Source: Dyella humicola
Lineage (GTDB): Bacteria; Pseudomonadota; Gammaproteobacteria; Xanthomonadales; Rhodanobacteraceae
DNA: 64,000 nucleotides
Reading direction: 5' to 3'
Assembly (NCBI RefSeq): GCF_026283945.1
Contig: NZ_JAPDPC010000001.1
Location: 1,426,001-1,490,000 of the forward strand
In this document: in pieces, positions 1 through 8,459 of the stretch
Layout: every line of letters begins with the position of its first letter
Position numbering within the stretch: the first letter of the stretch is position 1
Notes under the pieces: generated by a model
The model's input: the letters and a program-made list of their open reading frames with translations, nothing else
What the model was told of the DNA's origin: nothing
Database searches by the model: none
Translations under genes and position numbers: made by a program

Positions 1-84
1 GGCGCGACGGAGAGCAGGGCGGAGCGCGACTATTTCGCCGTACATCCAGGCGATGTCGAGGAGGTCAAGGACGAGGACGACCTG

Positions 85-807
85 GTGGGCTATGTCCACT
101 CCTACGAAGTCGGGAGCACGGTGGATGGGCCCGGCATCCGCTTCGTCGCCTTTCTCAGCGGCTGCCTGCTCCGATGCCAGTACTGCCACAACCCGGACAC
201 CTGGCATAAGCGCAACGGCCACCCGGTGACCGTTTCGCGAGCGATGCATGAGATCGGCAAATACGCGCAGGTGCTCAAGACCTGCCGTGGCGGTGTCACC
301 CTCTCCGGCGGCGAGCCGATGGTGCAGCGACCTTTCGCCATGCGCATCTTCCGCCACTGCAAGGAGCTGGGGCTGCACACCTGCATGGACACTTCGGGCC
401 GCCTTGGCGATCGGTTGAGCGATGACGAGTTGATGGACATCGACCTGAACCTGCTCGACATCAAGTCGGGCGACCCGGCCATCTACGAGAAGGTCACGCG
501 TCAGCCGCTGCAGCCGACGCTCGATTATGCAAATCGCCTGTCGGCGCTCGGCCGCCCCATGTGGGTTCGCTTTGTGCTCGTTCCAGGCCTCACGGACGAC
601 TACGACAACGTCGAGAAGGTGGCCGATATCTGCGCCGGATTGAAGTCCCTCGAACGGGTGGAGATCTTGCGCTTCCACCAAATGGGCAGCGACAAGTGGC
701 ACAAGCTCGGCCTCGAATACCCGCTGGAGCATTGCGAGACACCCAGCCCGGAGTTGACTGAACGCGTACGCGGACAATTCCGCCGCCGCGGTTTGACTGT
801 GTACTAA
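85..807 (+). CDS. pflA: Pyruvate formate-lyase activating enzyme (radical SAM)
   Basis: Activates pyruvate formate-lyase by installing its glycyl radical, using S-adenosylmethionine and a 4Fe-4S cluster in the cytoplasm. The cluster-binding CxxxCxxC motif is at C27, C31 and C34, preceded by TVDGPGIRF; the SAM-binding GGEP motif is near residues 74-77. The length (240 aa) and the ending match E. coli PflA throughout. The start used is GTG, placed where the E. coli protein begins its conserved GxxHS segment. The frame is open upstream to base 1 without a stop, so the protein may carry an N-terminal extension that begins outside the window. The pfl gene itself probably lies just upstream. The exchanger gene follows after 19 bp. 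Confidence 0.9.
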   Translation: MGYVHSYEVGSTVDGPGIRFVAFLSGCLLRCQYCHNPDTWHKRNGHPVTVSRAMHEIGKYAQVLKTCRGGVTLSGGEPMVQRPFAMRIFRHCKELGLHTCMDTSGRLGDRLSDDELMDIDLNLLDIKSGDPAIYEKVTRQPLQPTLDYANRLSALGRPMWVRFVLVPGLTDDYDNVEKVADICAGLKSLERVEILRFHQMGSDKWHKLGLEYPLEHCETPSPELTERVRGQFRRRGLTVY

Positions 808-826
808 GGATTGAAGGAGAGGCAAC

Positions 827-2419
827 GTGGAATTCGTCAAGGCGCTGCTTGAGCACCAACCCATGATGGCGATGTTCCTCACTATCGCCATCGGCTATCT
901 GGTCGGCGAAATCAACGTCAAGGGATTCTCCCTGGGCGTGGGTGCCGTCCTCTTCGTCGCCCTCGCCATGGGCTGGTTCGCGCCCAAGTCGGCACCGTCA
1001 CCGATGGTTGGCACGCTCGGACTTGCGTTGTTCCTGTACACGGTGGGCGTCCAATACGGCAAACAGTTCTTCCTGGGTCTGACCAGCGCGGCTGGCCGAC
1101 GGGCAAACCTGATGGCACTCATCGGCGTGCTTCTTGCCGGCGCGGTAAGTGTCTTTATCGCCAGGTCTACGGGCATGAAGCTTAGTTACGCGCTCGGCCT
1201 GTTCGCCGGTTCTGGCACCAGTACACCCACGTTGCAGGCGGCTATTGCCTTCGTCGGCAACGACGATCCCGCCGTGGGCTACTCCGTTTCCTATCCGTTT
1301 GGTGTAGCCGGGCCCATCCTCTTTCTCTACTTTGCATTTCTGTTGCTCAAGCCAAAGATCGAGGCCGCCACGACGGCTGGACTCGAGCTCATGGAGATCG
1401 CGCTGCGCGCCCCGGACATGGCAGGCAAGACGCTCGCAGATGTGACATCGGAGCTGCCGTCTGGTGTGCAGATCGTGGCTCTACGGACGGCGCATCATAA
1501 TCAGCCGGTGTCGCCAAGCATGGTCGTTGCGGAGAATGATGTCGTGCTGGTCGTCGGCCCCTCAAAAGAGGTACTTCAGACGGTAAGCAAGCAACTAGGA
1601 GAGGCCGCACCAGGTCGCGTCGTCAGGGATCGCGGCGACCTCGATTATGTGCGTGTATTTGCCTCTCGCCCGTCCGTGGTCGGCCGGATGATTGGAGACC
1701 TGGCGCTGCCGGGAGGAATCGCTACTGCCATTGTGCATGTCCGCCGCGGCGACACAGAACTCACTCCGCGTCCCGATCTTGTGCTCGAATTCGGTGACCG
1801 CGTTGGCCTGCTCGCCAATCGGAGCGAGTTTGGGCCCGTGCGCAAATTATTTGGCGACTCCATCAAGGGCACTGCGGAGTTCAGCTACATCTCGATCGGG
1901 CTCGGCATGACGCTGGGCTTTCTCCTCGGCGCCATCCAGTTTCCCATCCCTGGTATCGGCAAGATCGCCATCGGACTGTCCGGTGTGCTGATCGTGGCGC
2001 TTATTCTTGGCCAACAGCGGCGAACCGGGGGCATGAATTGGACAATTCCGCTTTCGGCGAACCTCGTGATGCGCAACCTCGGTCTCACCCTCTTTCTTGC
2101 GCAGGTGGGCATGTCCTCGGGGCCGAAGTTTGCTGCGACAGTTACCGATACTGGGCTGCAGATGCTTGGTCTCGGCGCAATCGTCCTAGTCGCACTCGTC
2201 TTGCCCATACTGCTCATGGGCTTTCTGGTCTACAAGCTGCCGTACGACGAGGTCGCCGGAATAGTTTCCGGTGCCTGCGGCAACCCGGCGATCCTTGCCT
2301 ATGCGAACAAGCTCGCACCGACGGATCGACCTGATATTGGTTACGCGATGATCTTCCCCGGCATGACGATCGTGAAGATCCTGTTCGTGGATATCATTCT
2401 GGCGCTGTTTTCCGGATAG
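827..2419 (+). CDS. AspT/YidE/YbjL-family aspartate:alanine exchanger-like transporter
   Basis: Inner-membrane transporter of the aspartate:alanine exchanger (AAE) family. Two hydrophobic halves of about five to six helices each (residues 10-175 and 350-525) flank a soluble centre with two TrkA_C (RCK_C)-like domains, near 185-265 and 275-345. This is the usual AAE architecture and length (530 aa). The start is GTG with GGAGAG seven bases upstream. It lies 19 bp after pflA, so the two are probably co-transcribed. Exchange of a dicarboxylic amino acid for its decarboxylated product would suit an anaerobic energy or acid-tolerance role. The substrate is inferred from family and not shown by sequence. 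Confidence 0.85.
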   Translation: MEFVKALLEHQPMMAMFLTIAIGYLVGEINVKGFSLGVGAVLFVALAMGWFAPKSAPSPMVGTLGLALFLYTVGVQYGKQFFLGLTSAAGRRANLMALIGVLLAGAVSVFIARSTGMKLSYALGLFAGSGTSTPTLQAAIAFVGNDDPAVGYSVSYPFGVAGPILFLYFAFLLLKPKIEAATTAGLELMEIALRAPDMAGKTLADVTSELPSGVQIVALRTAHHNQPVSPSMVVAENDVVLVVGPSKEVLQTVSKQLGEAAPGRVVRDRGDLDYVRVFASRPSVVGRMIGDLALPGGIATAIVHVRRGDTELTPRPDLVLEFGDRVGLLANRSEFGPVRKLFGDSIKGTAEFSYISIGLGMTLGFLLGAIQFPIPGIGKIAIGLSGVLIVALILGQQRRTGGMNWTIPLSANLVMRNLGLTLFLAQVGMSSGPKFAATVTDTGLQMLGLGAIVLVALVLPILLMGFLVYKLPYDEVAGIVSGACGNPAILAYANKLAPTDRPDIGYAMIFPGMTIVKILFVDIILALFSG

Positions 2420-2569
2420 ATAGCGCGCACCACTGTTCAGCGATGACGTACGAGGGCAGCGTGCTACCCAGTGACAGACGGGCCAGGGCCTTCCCTCGTA
2501 GCCGATTGGTCGCTATTCCCGGGGTCATGCGGCGTCGTCGTTAAAGGCTTCACGCGGAAGCGGCCCGAA

Positions 2570-3757
2570 TTAACGCATGGCCAGCGCCGTCTTCAAGGTA
2601 TGGCGGGCAATCATCAGCTCCTCGTTGGTGGGGATTACCCATGCAGACACTTGGCTGGCCGGTGTGCTGATGCATGGCCCACCCGACTGGTTCGACGCTG
2701 AGTCGAGCTCCAGGCCCAGCCACGCGGCGGCATGGCATACCTGTTCGCGTATGGTGGGCGCGTGCTCGCCTATGCCTGCGGTAAAGACCAAGGCATCGAC
2801 TCCACCGACGGCGGCAGCCAGCGATCCCAGTTCCCGCCCGATACGGTAGGTGTACAGAGCGATAGCGAAGCGCGCGCGCTCGTCGTCGCTGTCGAGCAGC
2901 GCCCGCATATCACTCGACAGGCCGGATACACCGAGCAACCCAGAGTCCTTGTAGATCAGTTTTTCGATGGCCCGCGCATCCATGCACAGTTCATCCATCA
3001 AATAGAGGATGACGCCGGGATCGATGCTGCCGCAACGGGTTCCCATGGGTAACCCGTCCACGGCTGTGAAACCCATCGTGCTGGCCATGCTGCAACCACT
3101 CAGCAGTGCACACATGCTGCTGCCGTTGCCCAGATGCGCCACGATCGTACGTCCCGCGGCCGCCTTCGGATCGAATTGCGCCAGCACGCTGGCGATATAT
3201 TCGTAAGAAAGGCCGTGAAATCCATAGCGCCGCACACCGAGCCCCGTAATGGACGGCGGAAGCGCAAAGGCCTGCGCCACTTCGGGCTGCGCGCGATGGA
3301 AGGCGGTGTCGAAGCAAGCCACCTGAGGCAGGTCCGGACGCAGGGCGGCAACAATGGCGACGGGCTTGAGGTTGTGCGACTGATGCAGGGGCGCGAGCGG
3401 GACGAGCATCTCGAGGGCGGCGATCACCTCCGCGGTCACCAAGACGGCATGCGTGAACTTCTCGCCACCGTGCACAACCCGGTGGCCGACAGCCACCAGC
3501 TTGTGATTCCCGCGGTGGTCGCGCAAAAGGTCCACCAAATAAGCGATGGCGTCGGCGTGCCCAAATTCGACGCCCTTACCCCAACTCGTCGAATCGATCT
3601 CTCCACCATGTGCGTCCCTGACCGTCGAACGCGGCGTCGTGTAGAGGCCTTCAATCTGGCCGCGCATCACCAGCGGAAAAGCTTCGTCGCCTGCTTCGAA
3701 TACGCTGAACTTGATGCTCGATGAGCCGGCATTGAGTACGAGAATGACATCGGCCAT
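2570..3757 (-). CDS. ackA: Acetate kinase
   Basis: Converts acetyl phosphate and ADP to acetate and ATP in the cytoplasm. All family blocks are present: LNAGSSSIKF at the N-terminus, GHRVVHGGE, the CFDTAFH block, RYGFHG, VAHLGNGSSM, GLPMGTRCGSIDPG and FTAGIGEH. The length of 395 aa is normal. The frame is open upstream, but the ATG at 3757 was chosen because it gives the canonical N-terminus and lies 4 bp after the stop of the phosphate acyltransferase gene. The two genes form the ATP-yielding acetate branch that would follow pyruvate formate-lyase. It converges with the transporter gene at its 3' side. Confidence 0.95.
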   Translation of the reverse strand: MADVILVLNAGSSSIKFSVFEAGDEAFPLVMRGQIEGLYTTPRSTVRDAHGGEIDSTSWGKGVEFGHADAIAYLVDLLRDHRGNHKLVAVGHRVVHGGEKFTHAVLVTAEVIAALEMLVPLAPLHQSHNLKPVAIVAALRPDLPQVACFDTAFHRAQPEVAQAFALPPSITGLGVRRYGFHGLSYEYIASVLAQFDPKAAAGRTIVAHLGNGSSMCALLSGCSMASTMGFTAVDGLPMGTRCGSIDPGVILYLMDELCMDARAIEKLIYKDSGLLGVSGLSSDMRALLDSDDERARFAIALYTYRIGRELGSLAAAVGGVDALVFTAGIGEHAPTIREQVCHAAAWLGLELDSASNQSGGPCISTPASQVSAWVIPTNEELMIARHTLKTALAMR

Positions 3758-3761
3758 AGGC

Positions 3762-4700
3762 TCACCCCAGAACCTTCCCGGCCTGACGGCGGGCTTTGGC
3801 GACCAAGACGGCGACGGCACAGGAAGCAAGTCGGCTGATGACCGAATCGGCTCGACTCGTCAGGATGATGGGTACACGGGCACCAAGCACAATGCCAGCG
3901 GCATCTGCCCCCGCCAGAAATGACAAGCTCTTCGCGAGCATATTGCCCGCCTCGAGGTCAGGCACCAGGAGCACGTTCGCGCGTCCCGCCACCGGTGAAT
4001 CAATCTTCTTGATTCTTGCAGCCTCGATGTCGATGGCATTATCGAGGGCTAGCGGGCCGTCGACGATCGCGCCCGTAATCTGGTGGCGATCGACCATCTT
4101 GCACAGCGCCGCTGCATCAATGGTGGATGGGACCTTGGGATTGACGGTCTCCATCGCCGACAGAATGGCCACACGTACCTCTGGCACCTGCAGTGCATGT
4201 GCGAGATCGATCGCATTCTGCAGAATGTCGGCCTTTTCCTCGAGCGTGGGCGCGATATTCACTGCGGCATCAGTGATGATCAGTGCATCAGCATGGCCAG
4301 GCACGTCCATCACGAAACAGTGGCTGACGCGCCGCGCGGTCCGCAGCCCGGTGTCACGTCGGACAACCGCCCCCATCAGCTCGTCAGTGTGCAGGCTGCC
4401 CTTCATCAGGGCTTCGGCCTTGCCCTCGCGCACTAGCTGAACCGCCGCGGTCGCTGCCGCATTGCTGTGGGGTGCATCGACGATTTGCACTTGGGACAGG
4501 TCAATCCCGCCAGCGCCCGCGACGGCCTCGATTCGCTCGCGTGGCCCGACGAGAATCGGCTCAATCAACCCCAGTTGTGCAGCTTCCATGGCTCCCCCCA
4601 GTGAAGCCAGATCGCAAGGATGTGCGACCGCTGTTGGCGTGGGCGGAATCGTCTTGCAGAAATCGATCAGCCGTTGGTATTTCGCGTGCTTCGTATCCAT
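3762..4700 (-). CDS. Phosphate acetyl/butyryltransferase (PTA_PTB family)
   Basis: Transfers an acyl group between CoA and phosphate, most likely making acetyl phosphate for the adjoining acetate kinase. The 312-residue protein is a single PTA_PTB domain with the family segments GSLHTDELM, SHCFVMDVPGHADALIITDAAVNIAP and DGPLALDNA. It lacks the long N-terminal domain of E. coli Pta and resembles the C-terminal part of the proteins annotated as bifunctional enoyl-CoA hydratase/phosphate acetyltransferase. The ATG at 4700 has GAGGG eight bases upstream; an in-frame ATG 11 codons earlier is less likely. It is the first gene of the pair with ackA. Confidence 0.85.
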   Translation of the reverse strand: MDTKHAKYQRLIDFCKTIPPTPTAVAHPCDLASLGGAMEAAQLGLIEPILVGPRERIEAVAGAGGIDLSQVQIVDAPHSNAAATAAVQLVREGKAEALMKGSLHTDELMGAVVRRDTGLRTARRVSHCFVMDVPGHADALIITDAAVNIAPTLEEKADILQNAIDLAHALQVPEVRVAILSAMETVNPKVPSTIDAAALCKMVDRHQITGAIVDGPLALDNAIDIEAARIKKIDSPVAGRANVLLVPDLEAGNMLAKSLSFLAGADAAGIVLGARVPIILTSRADSVISRLASCAVAVLVAKARRQAGKVLG

Positions 4701-4962
4701 CGTGGTTGCCCTCGCTGCCCGGTGCAGGGGCATGTTGGGTCGGCCTTGATGCCCGCATCACTCGTCACACGCGATCAGTCTCTCGGGGAAATGACGCCCC
4801 GATGGCGACGACGAAACGACCTGGCTCGACTTCCGCGATCATTTCCCAGATACCGTGAACGCCGCGCAAAACATCGAGAGGAACATCAGGCTGGCAATTC
4901 GCTGACTCTGAAACTGGCATCTATCGCGTGACGAGGCAAAGCGCGCCCCGCGGATTCTCGAG

Positions 4963-5502
4963 TCAATCCAGCCTTAAACTCAGCGCACGTAGCGTGTAGT
5001 CGCCAGGGCAGGGCGCATCCGTGAAACCAAGCCGCTTAGCAAGGCCTCGCATGCTGGCATTGGTCGACAGGACATAGCCTTCCATACGCTTAAAACCCTG
5101 CGAACGCGCAAGGCCAATGAGCGATTCCATCAGACGTCGGGCCAGACCGAGCCCGTGCCAGTCGTCCGCCACCGTGACGGCAAACTCACAGATATCGGTG
5201 CCGGGCGCCGTGACGCAGCGAGCACCCCCGACGGCGATCTCCCGTGGATCTTCCCCACTAAGGGCTATCAGCGCAATACACCGCTCTGGAGCCGGGCTGA
5301 CGGTCGAATCCACAATGTTCTCGGGCACGGCGCGTACCGCGGTGAAGAAACGTGTGTAGCGCGCTTCGGAACAGAGACGATCAAACGCAGCCTTGATCTC
5401 GTCCAGGTCGTCAGGACGGATCGTTCGCACCAAGACGCTGCGGCCATTGCGAAGCGTCACCGAAAGCGGATGAAAATCGGCCTTCTTCTCATCGTTTTCC
5501 AT
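4963..5502 (-). CDS. GNAT-family N-acetyltransferase
   Basis: Acetyl-CoA-dependent acyltransferase of the GNAT fold, 179 aa. The central strand EFAVTVADDWHGLGLARRLM gives the acetyl-CoA pyrophosphate loop in the form Q/HGxGxA (HGLGLA), and the C-terminal part carries the usual STNASMRGLAKRLGF segment. The overall pattern resembles the isolated acetyltransferase domain of protein lysine acetyltransferase Pat/YfiQ, which makes protein acetylation possible. Neighbouring genes make acetyl phosphate, so a link to acetyl-group metabolism is plausible but inferred. The start at 5502 has a near-perfect AGGAGGT ribosome-binding site; the in-frame ATG five codons upstream does not. Confidence 0.8.
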   Translation of the reverse strand: MENDEKKADFHPLSVTLRNGRSVLVRTIRPDDLDEIKAAFDRLCSEARYTRFFTAVRAVPENIVDSTVSPAPERCIALIALSGEDPREIAVGGARCVTAPGTDICEFAVTVADDWHGLGLARRLMESLIGLARSQGFKRMEGYVLSTNASMRGLAKRLGFTDAPCPGDYTLRALSLRLD

Positions 5503-5575
5503 GGCTACCTCCTGCAAAGCCAGGCCTGAGTGCGGAAGGTACAGATATCACGATTTTCTACCGAACATTTTCTCC

Positions 5576-5670
5576 CTACAACGGTTGGTGCGCGGCCGTT
5601 CTGTCAGGCAGGAACTTCGATGCCGCCAGTTTCAACTCTTTGCCCGGCAGAGCAATGAGGGCGGAGGGGG
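5576..5670 (-). pseudogene. Remnant of the C-terminus of a hotdog (PaaI-like) thioesterase
   Basis: About 21 codons reading SALIALPGKELKLAASKFLP align with the end of the intact thioesterase at 17545-18000, which reads STLMALPGKGLKLGVTKFLP, followed by a short divergent tail and a TAG stop. Upstream in this frame there is a stop within three codons, and no other part of the thioesterase was found nearby. The break lies about 70-80 bp from repeat element A. This is seen directly by comparing the two stretches of this window. Confidence 0.65.
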
Positions 5671-5739
5671 TTCATGCCCTAGGCCACCGATGTTTGTACA
5701 TCGTGTACATATAGGGGTGTCATGCGCAAAGCCTGGGGC

Positions 5740-6003
5740 CGGTCAGTGGACAGAACTCCATAGGCGGTGCGCCTCAGCGTCCCATAGTTTGTGTTTCTGG
5801 CCGTGCGCCTACACAGATCATGGCGTCTGTAGAGAACCATAGTCTGTGCATGCCTCATCGCTTCAACGAGTTACGTTTCGTGCCAGATCGGAAAAGCGAG
5901 CCGATGTGATCGCATAGTGTGTGTATTCTCATCAAGCTAGAGGGAGACAGTTGCCCGTTGGAACGCGCCTGGACGATGTGATTAGCACGCGTTATCGCGG
6001 GTA
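5740..6003. repeat. Intergenic repeat element, copy A (CATAG subfamily, left end missing)
   Basis: Aligns with copy B base for base at an offset of 5100 from 5745 to about 5960, at roughly four bases in five. Motif CAWAGTNNGTGCA and its variants start at 5759, 5783, 5811 (inverted), 5838 and 5913. The right end carries GTGATTAG followed by CGCGTTATCGCGGGTA, ending at 6003, as in copy C. The left hairpin CTCCAA/TTGGAG present in copies B and C is missing. No coding sequence was found in the element. From 6004 to 6189 I see nothing further. Confidence 0.8.
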
Positions 6004-6189
6004 GAGGCTACCTGGAAGGGGCGTTCGAGGAGATCAATGTTGCAGCCAGCAGGCAGTGGCCACTAGCGATCAAGCAATCCGACCTTACACAATCCTACGA
6101 CGATCACCATGCCGGAGCTCCAAGCCGCCGCCAAAGCAAATGCCTTGTACCACCGCCTCGCCGCCATCGGATCGGCGCTCCACATGCCC

Positions 6190-6756
6190 TCAATACTCGT
6201 ACTGATCCGGGACCTGGTAGGGGTCGGCCGCCAGGCCATCCAGCAGTTTGGACTTGAACTTCTCCACCGCCAGCGGAAGCTGGGCGACCGGAAAGTTGCG
6301 TGAGTCTAGATGGACCACTTCTGTCGCCACCAGGCGCGGACCATCACATAGAGCTCCTACCACTTGCGGGTCATTCTTCTGGTTGTTAACCGATTCGAGC
6401 AAAGGTGCCGCCGCGCAGTAGCTGTCAGCCTGAGGCAATTGATCAGCATCCACGTAGAGCTCGATGCGAGGCGATTGTTCGAGAGACAACCTTCCTCGGT
6501 GTGCAGTGTCGAAAGTCGCCATGGTCGTTCCATCAGTCACTTGATTGACGGTTTGATCCGCACTCTCACCAGGGATCGCGCCGTGCACATCGATGGGAAT
6601 ATGGGTCATGCTTGTCTGCCAGGCCTCAGCAGAATCCTGATTCTCAGCCCAACGGGTATTGACGGTGGCATTGCAACCAGTAAGCGCTGCCAACGGAAGC
6701 ACGAGTAGGAAGGCTGCCCTAGAACGAACAGAAAGACGGTGTTTTAGAAAGTTCAT
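6190..6756 (-). CDS. Predicted lipoprotein of unknown function
   Basis: A 188-residue protein with a basic N-terminus, a hydrophobic stretch (AAFLLVLPLAALTGC) and a clear lipobox LTGC, so it is probably lipid-anchored after signal peptidase II cleavage at C28. The mature part contains several cysteines (in DSYCAAAP and GALCDGP) and no family I recognise. The frame is complete, and the ATG at 6756 has GAGAT eight bases upstream. It stands alone between repeat element A and another small secreted-protein gene on the same strand. Function unknown. Confidence 0.6.
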   Translation of the reverse strand: MNFLKHRLSVRSRAAFLLVLPLAALTGCNATVNTRWAENQDSAEAWQTSMTHIPIDVHGAIPGESADQTVNQVTDGTTMATFDTAHRGRLSLEQSPRIELYVDADQLPQADSYCAAAPLLESVNNQKNDPQVVGALCDGPRLVATEVVHLDSRNFPVAQLPLAVEKFKSKLLDGLAADPYQVPDQYEY

Positions 6757-6916
6757 GGAACTGTTATCTCGTATGGCATTAGGGGAGGGGGGCTATATCG
6801 CCAGGTTTGCCAGGGAGGCCGAGCAAGAAACCTCCGTGACAACACCGAAAGACGTTGCCCTAGGGAGGAAATTCGGGGCTACCGCTCGCCCACCTAGTCA
6901 TCTGTGGCCACAGGTG

Positions 6917-7261
6917 TTAGCGCGCGTAACTCCGTATGGCGGCGCAGGCCGGACCTCCTGCCGTCACGGCGGTGTCCCGAGCCTGAGGCTGTTCCAACGC
7001 CTCCGGTGCGAGCTGCGAGGGATAATCGGTATCCCAGTCCACGCGCCCGTTGATCCGGCTAGGCGGCGAAGCGCATCCATCGTCGGTGTGGGACACCTGA
7101 AGCAACTGGCGCGGCTCAATGACGTGTGCCGAATCATTCGTTCCAATCGGTTGCCCAGCCAGCAATGGGCCACCAGAAAGGCCGATGATCAGCAAGACGA
7201 CCCTCGCTACAGTGCGTGTATGGGAGTGCGCCGTATTTACAGAGAAGCGTGAAGTGTTCAT
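6917..7261 (-). CDS. Small predicted exported protein, unknown function
   Basis: A 114-residue open frame with a possible signal sequence (RVVLLIIGLSGGPLLAGQ) after a positively charged N-terminus. The remainder is hydrophilic, with two cysteines (DGCAS and GPACAA) that could form a disulphide. The chosen ATG at 7261 has no good ribosome-binding site; the open frame extends 36 codons further upstream. It lies 160 bp upstream of the lipoprotein gene on the same strand. I do not recognise the family, and it could be a non-gene or a decayed gene. Confidence 0.4.
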   Translation of the reverse strand: MNTSRFSVNTAHSHTRTVARVVLLIIGLSGGPLLAGQPIGTNDSAHVIEPRQLLQVSHTDDGCASPPSRINGRVDWDTDYPSQLAPEALEQPQARDTAVTAGGPACAAIRSYAR

Positions 7262-7320
7262 ATGAGATTCGCTGTTCAATGGCGAGGAATCGCCGTGAGA
7301 TGAGCCCCTGCGTCTGTGCG

Positions 7321-7650
7321 TCAAATTGTGATGATTACTCGTCCAAATGGGCGTCCCTCGACCTGGCACCGAATCGCCTCTGCCGCATGTTCAAGCGGAA
7401 AGGACTTGGCTACGATCGGATTGATCTGGCCAGACTTGAGAAGATTAACGATTGCTTCCCATGCTTCTGTCCAAGCAGAAGGTTGATTGTTGAAAAGCAA
7501 GAAGCTCTTTAAGCTGGCACCCTTCCAGATCAAGTTCGTCACATCGATCGTCGATTTTGTGCTTGCCGCGTAGCCGAGCGTGGTGACGTTGCCGCCTGGG
7601 GCCAATGCCTCGAGCGCGGCAATCAGAATCTCGCCATCGACACCGTCCAT
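7321..7650 (-). pseudogene. 3' fragment of a medium-chain quinone oxidoreductase/alcohol dehydrogenase
   Basis: The 109 codons match the C-terminal third of the intact oxidoreductase at 34554-35546: MDGVDGE corresponds to VDGVSGK, then NVTTLGYA, IDVTNLIWKGASLKSF, FPLEHAAEAIR and GRPFGRVIITI. The catalytic and Rossmann-fold parts are absent. On the coding strand a TAG lies two codons before the first ATG. The break falls near 7650, and repeat element E begins about 20 bp away. The fragment therefore looks like a gene cut at the edge of a repeat. Confidence 0.75.
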
Positions 7651-7671
7651 GGCCTAGCATCCGCGCGCGAG

Positions 7672-7771
7672 GGTTATGCCTGCTTTCGGCTGGAGACACA
7701 TTTGCTTAGTGCCACCCGTGAATCGTACAAGTGACGTTTCTCGTGCGACATGTGCGCGCTATCGCGGGTAC
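7672..7771. repeat. Intergenic repeat element, partial copy E (right third only)
   Basis: About 100 bp matching the right part of copies C and D. Shared blocks are TGCCTGCTTTCGGCTGGAGA, then GTGCCACC, GTGAATCGT, GTGACGTTTCTCG, and the terminal box GCGCGCTATCGCGGGTA ending near 7770. None of the CAWAGTNNGTGCA motifs is included. The 95 bp from 7772 to 7866 shows no recognisable feature. Confidence 0.75.
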
Positions 7772-7866
7772 GTGCGACACAGGCAATCTGCTACTGCGCG
7801 GCCACTGGGCCAAGCGTCGCCGAGCGAGCTTGGCCCCGCGGGGAGGGAGGTAGGTCGTTTCCCCAA

Positions 7867-8304
7867 TTAGGCTAGGGGGCGCAGGCGTTCCTGAAGCTCG
7901 ATGGGGAGCTTCGCGAACCAGCTGTCTTCCTCACCAAGCGGCGGCAGGATGTGGCCAAACTCCAGCACGCCATGGCTAGGAATGTCGGAGACGTAGACCC
8001 AGACACTCTCTCTGGTAGCCTCTGCGATCTCGGAAATTTCACTGGCAATACGAGTAAGTATCTTGCCTTTTTGGTCTTCGGTGCGACCCGATCGAATGTC
8101 TGCGCGTACCCAGATCTGATCTCTCGTGGCTTCGATCCCCCCGACAAAATGCGACTGGGCACCGATTTCACTAAAGATGACTTGGACGAAGTAGCGGGGC
8201 GCCCAAGCCTCTTCATGATGTATCTCAGTGATGGCTTTCGCGATGCGCTCGCGTTGGCCTGGCGACAGTCGTCCTGCTTTTGTCCAGCATACATAAGTCG
8301 GCAT
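7867..8304 (-). CDS. Tautomerase superfamily protein (cis-CaaD/Tautomerase_3-like)
   Basis: A 145-residue protein that begins M-P-T-Y, leaving the N-terminal proline that acts as general base in this superfamily. Its length and the EAWAPRYFVQVIFSEI and RSGRTEDQKGKILTRIASE blocks fit the cis-3-chloroacrylate dehalogenase-like (Tautomerase_3) group rather than the 60-residue 4-oxalocrotonate tautomerases. The start at 8304 places the proline correctly and has GGAG six bases upstream; the longer open frame would bury it. It follows an enoyl-CoA hydratase gene and a TetR gene on the same strand. The natural substrate cannot be read from the sequence. Confidence 0.8.
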   Translation of the reverse strand: MPTYVCWTKAGRLSPGQRERIAKAITEIHHEEAWAPRYFVQVIFSEIGAQSHFVGGIEATRDQIWVRADIRSGRTEDQKGKILTRIASEISEIAEATRESVWVYVSDIPSHGVLEFGHILPPLGEEDSWFAKLPIELQERLRPLA

Positions 8305-8459
8305 AATGTTCTCCAGTGAGAAAAAGTCGTGCGCCCGCACCTTCATATACGGCTCGGCGTGCGCTTTTAAGTCAACCGCATCCAAGGTTCGTCTGCGACG
8401 TACAGCGAAGCCTCGACTGACAGCATCGACACCTTTGGTCGCGCAGCGACCAGGCAATC

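Noticed and set aside
2430-2510. ACGAGGG/CCCTCGT inverted pair between the transporter and ackA genes as a terminator
   Set aside because: The loop is about 38 bases and no T tract follows.
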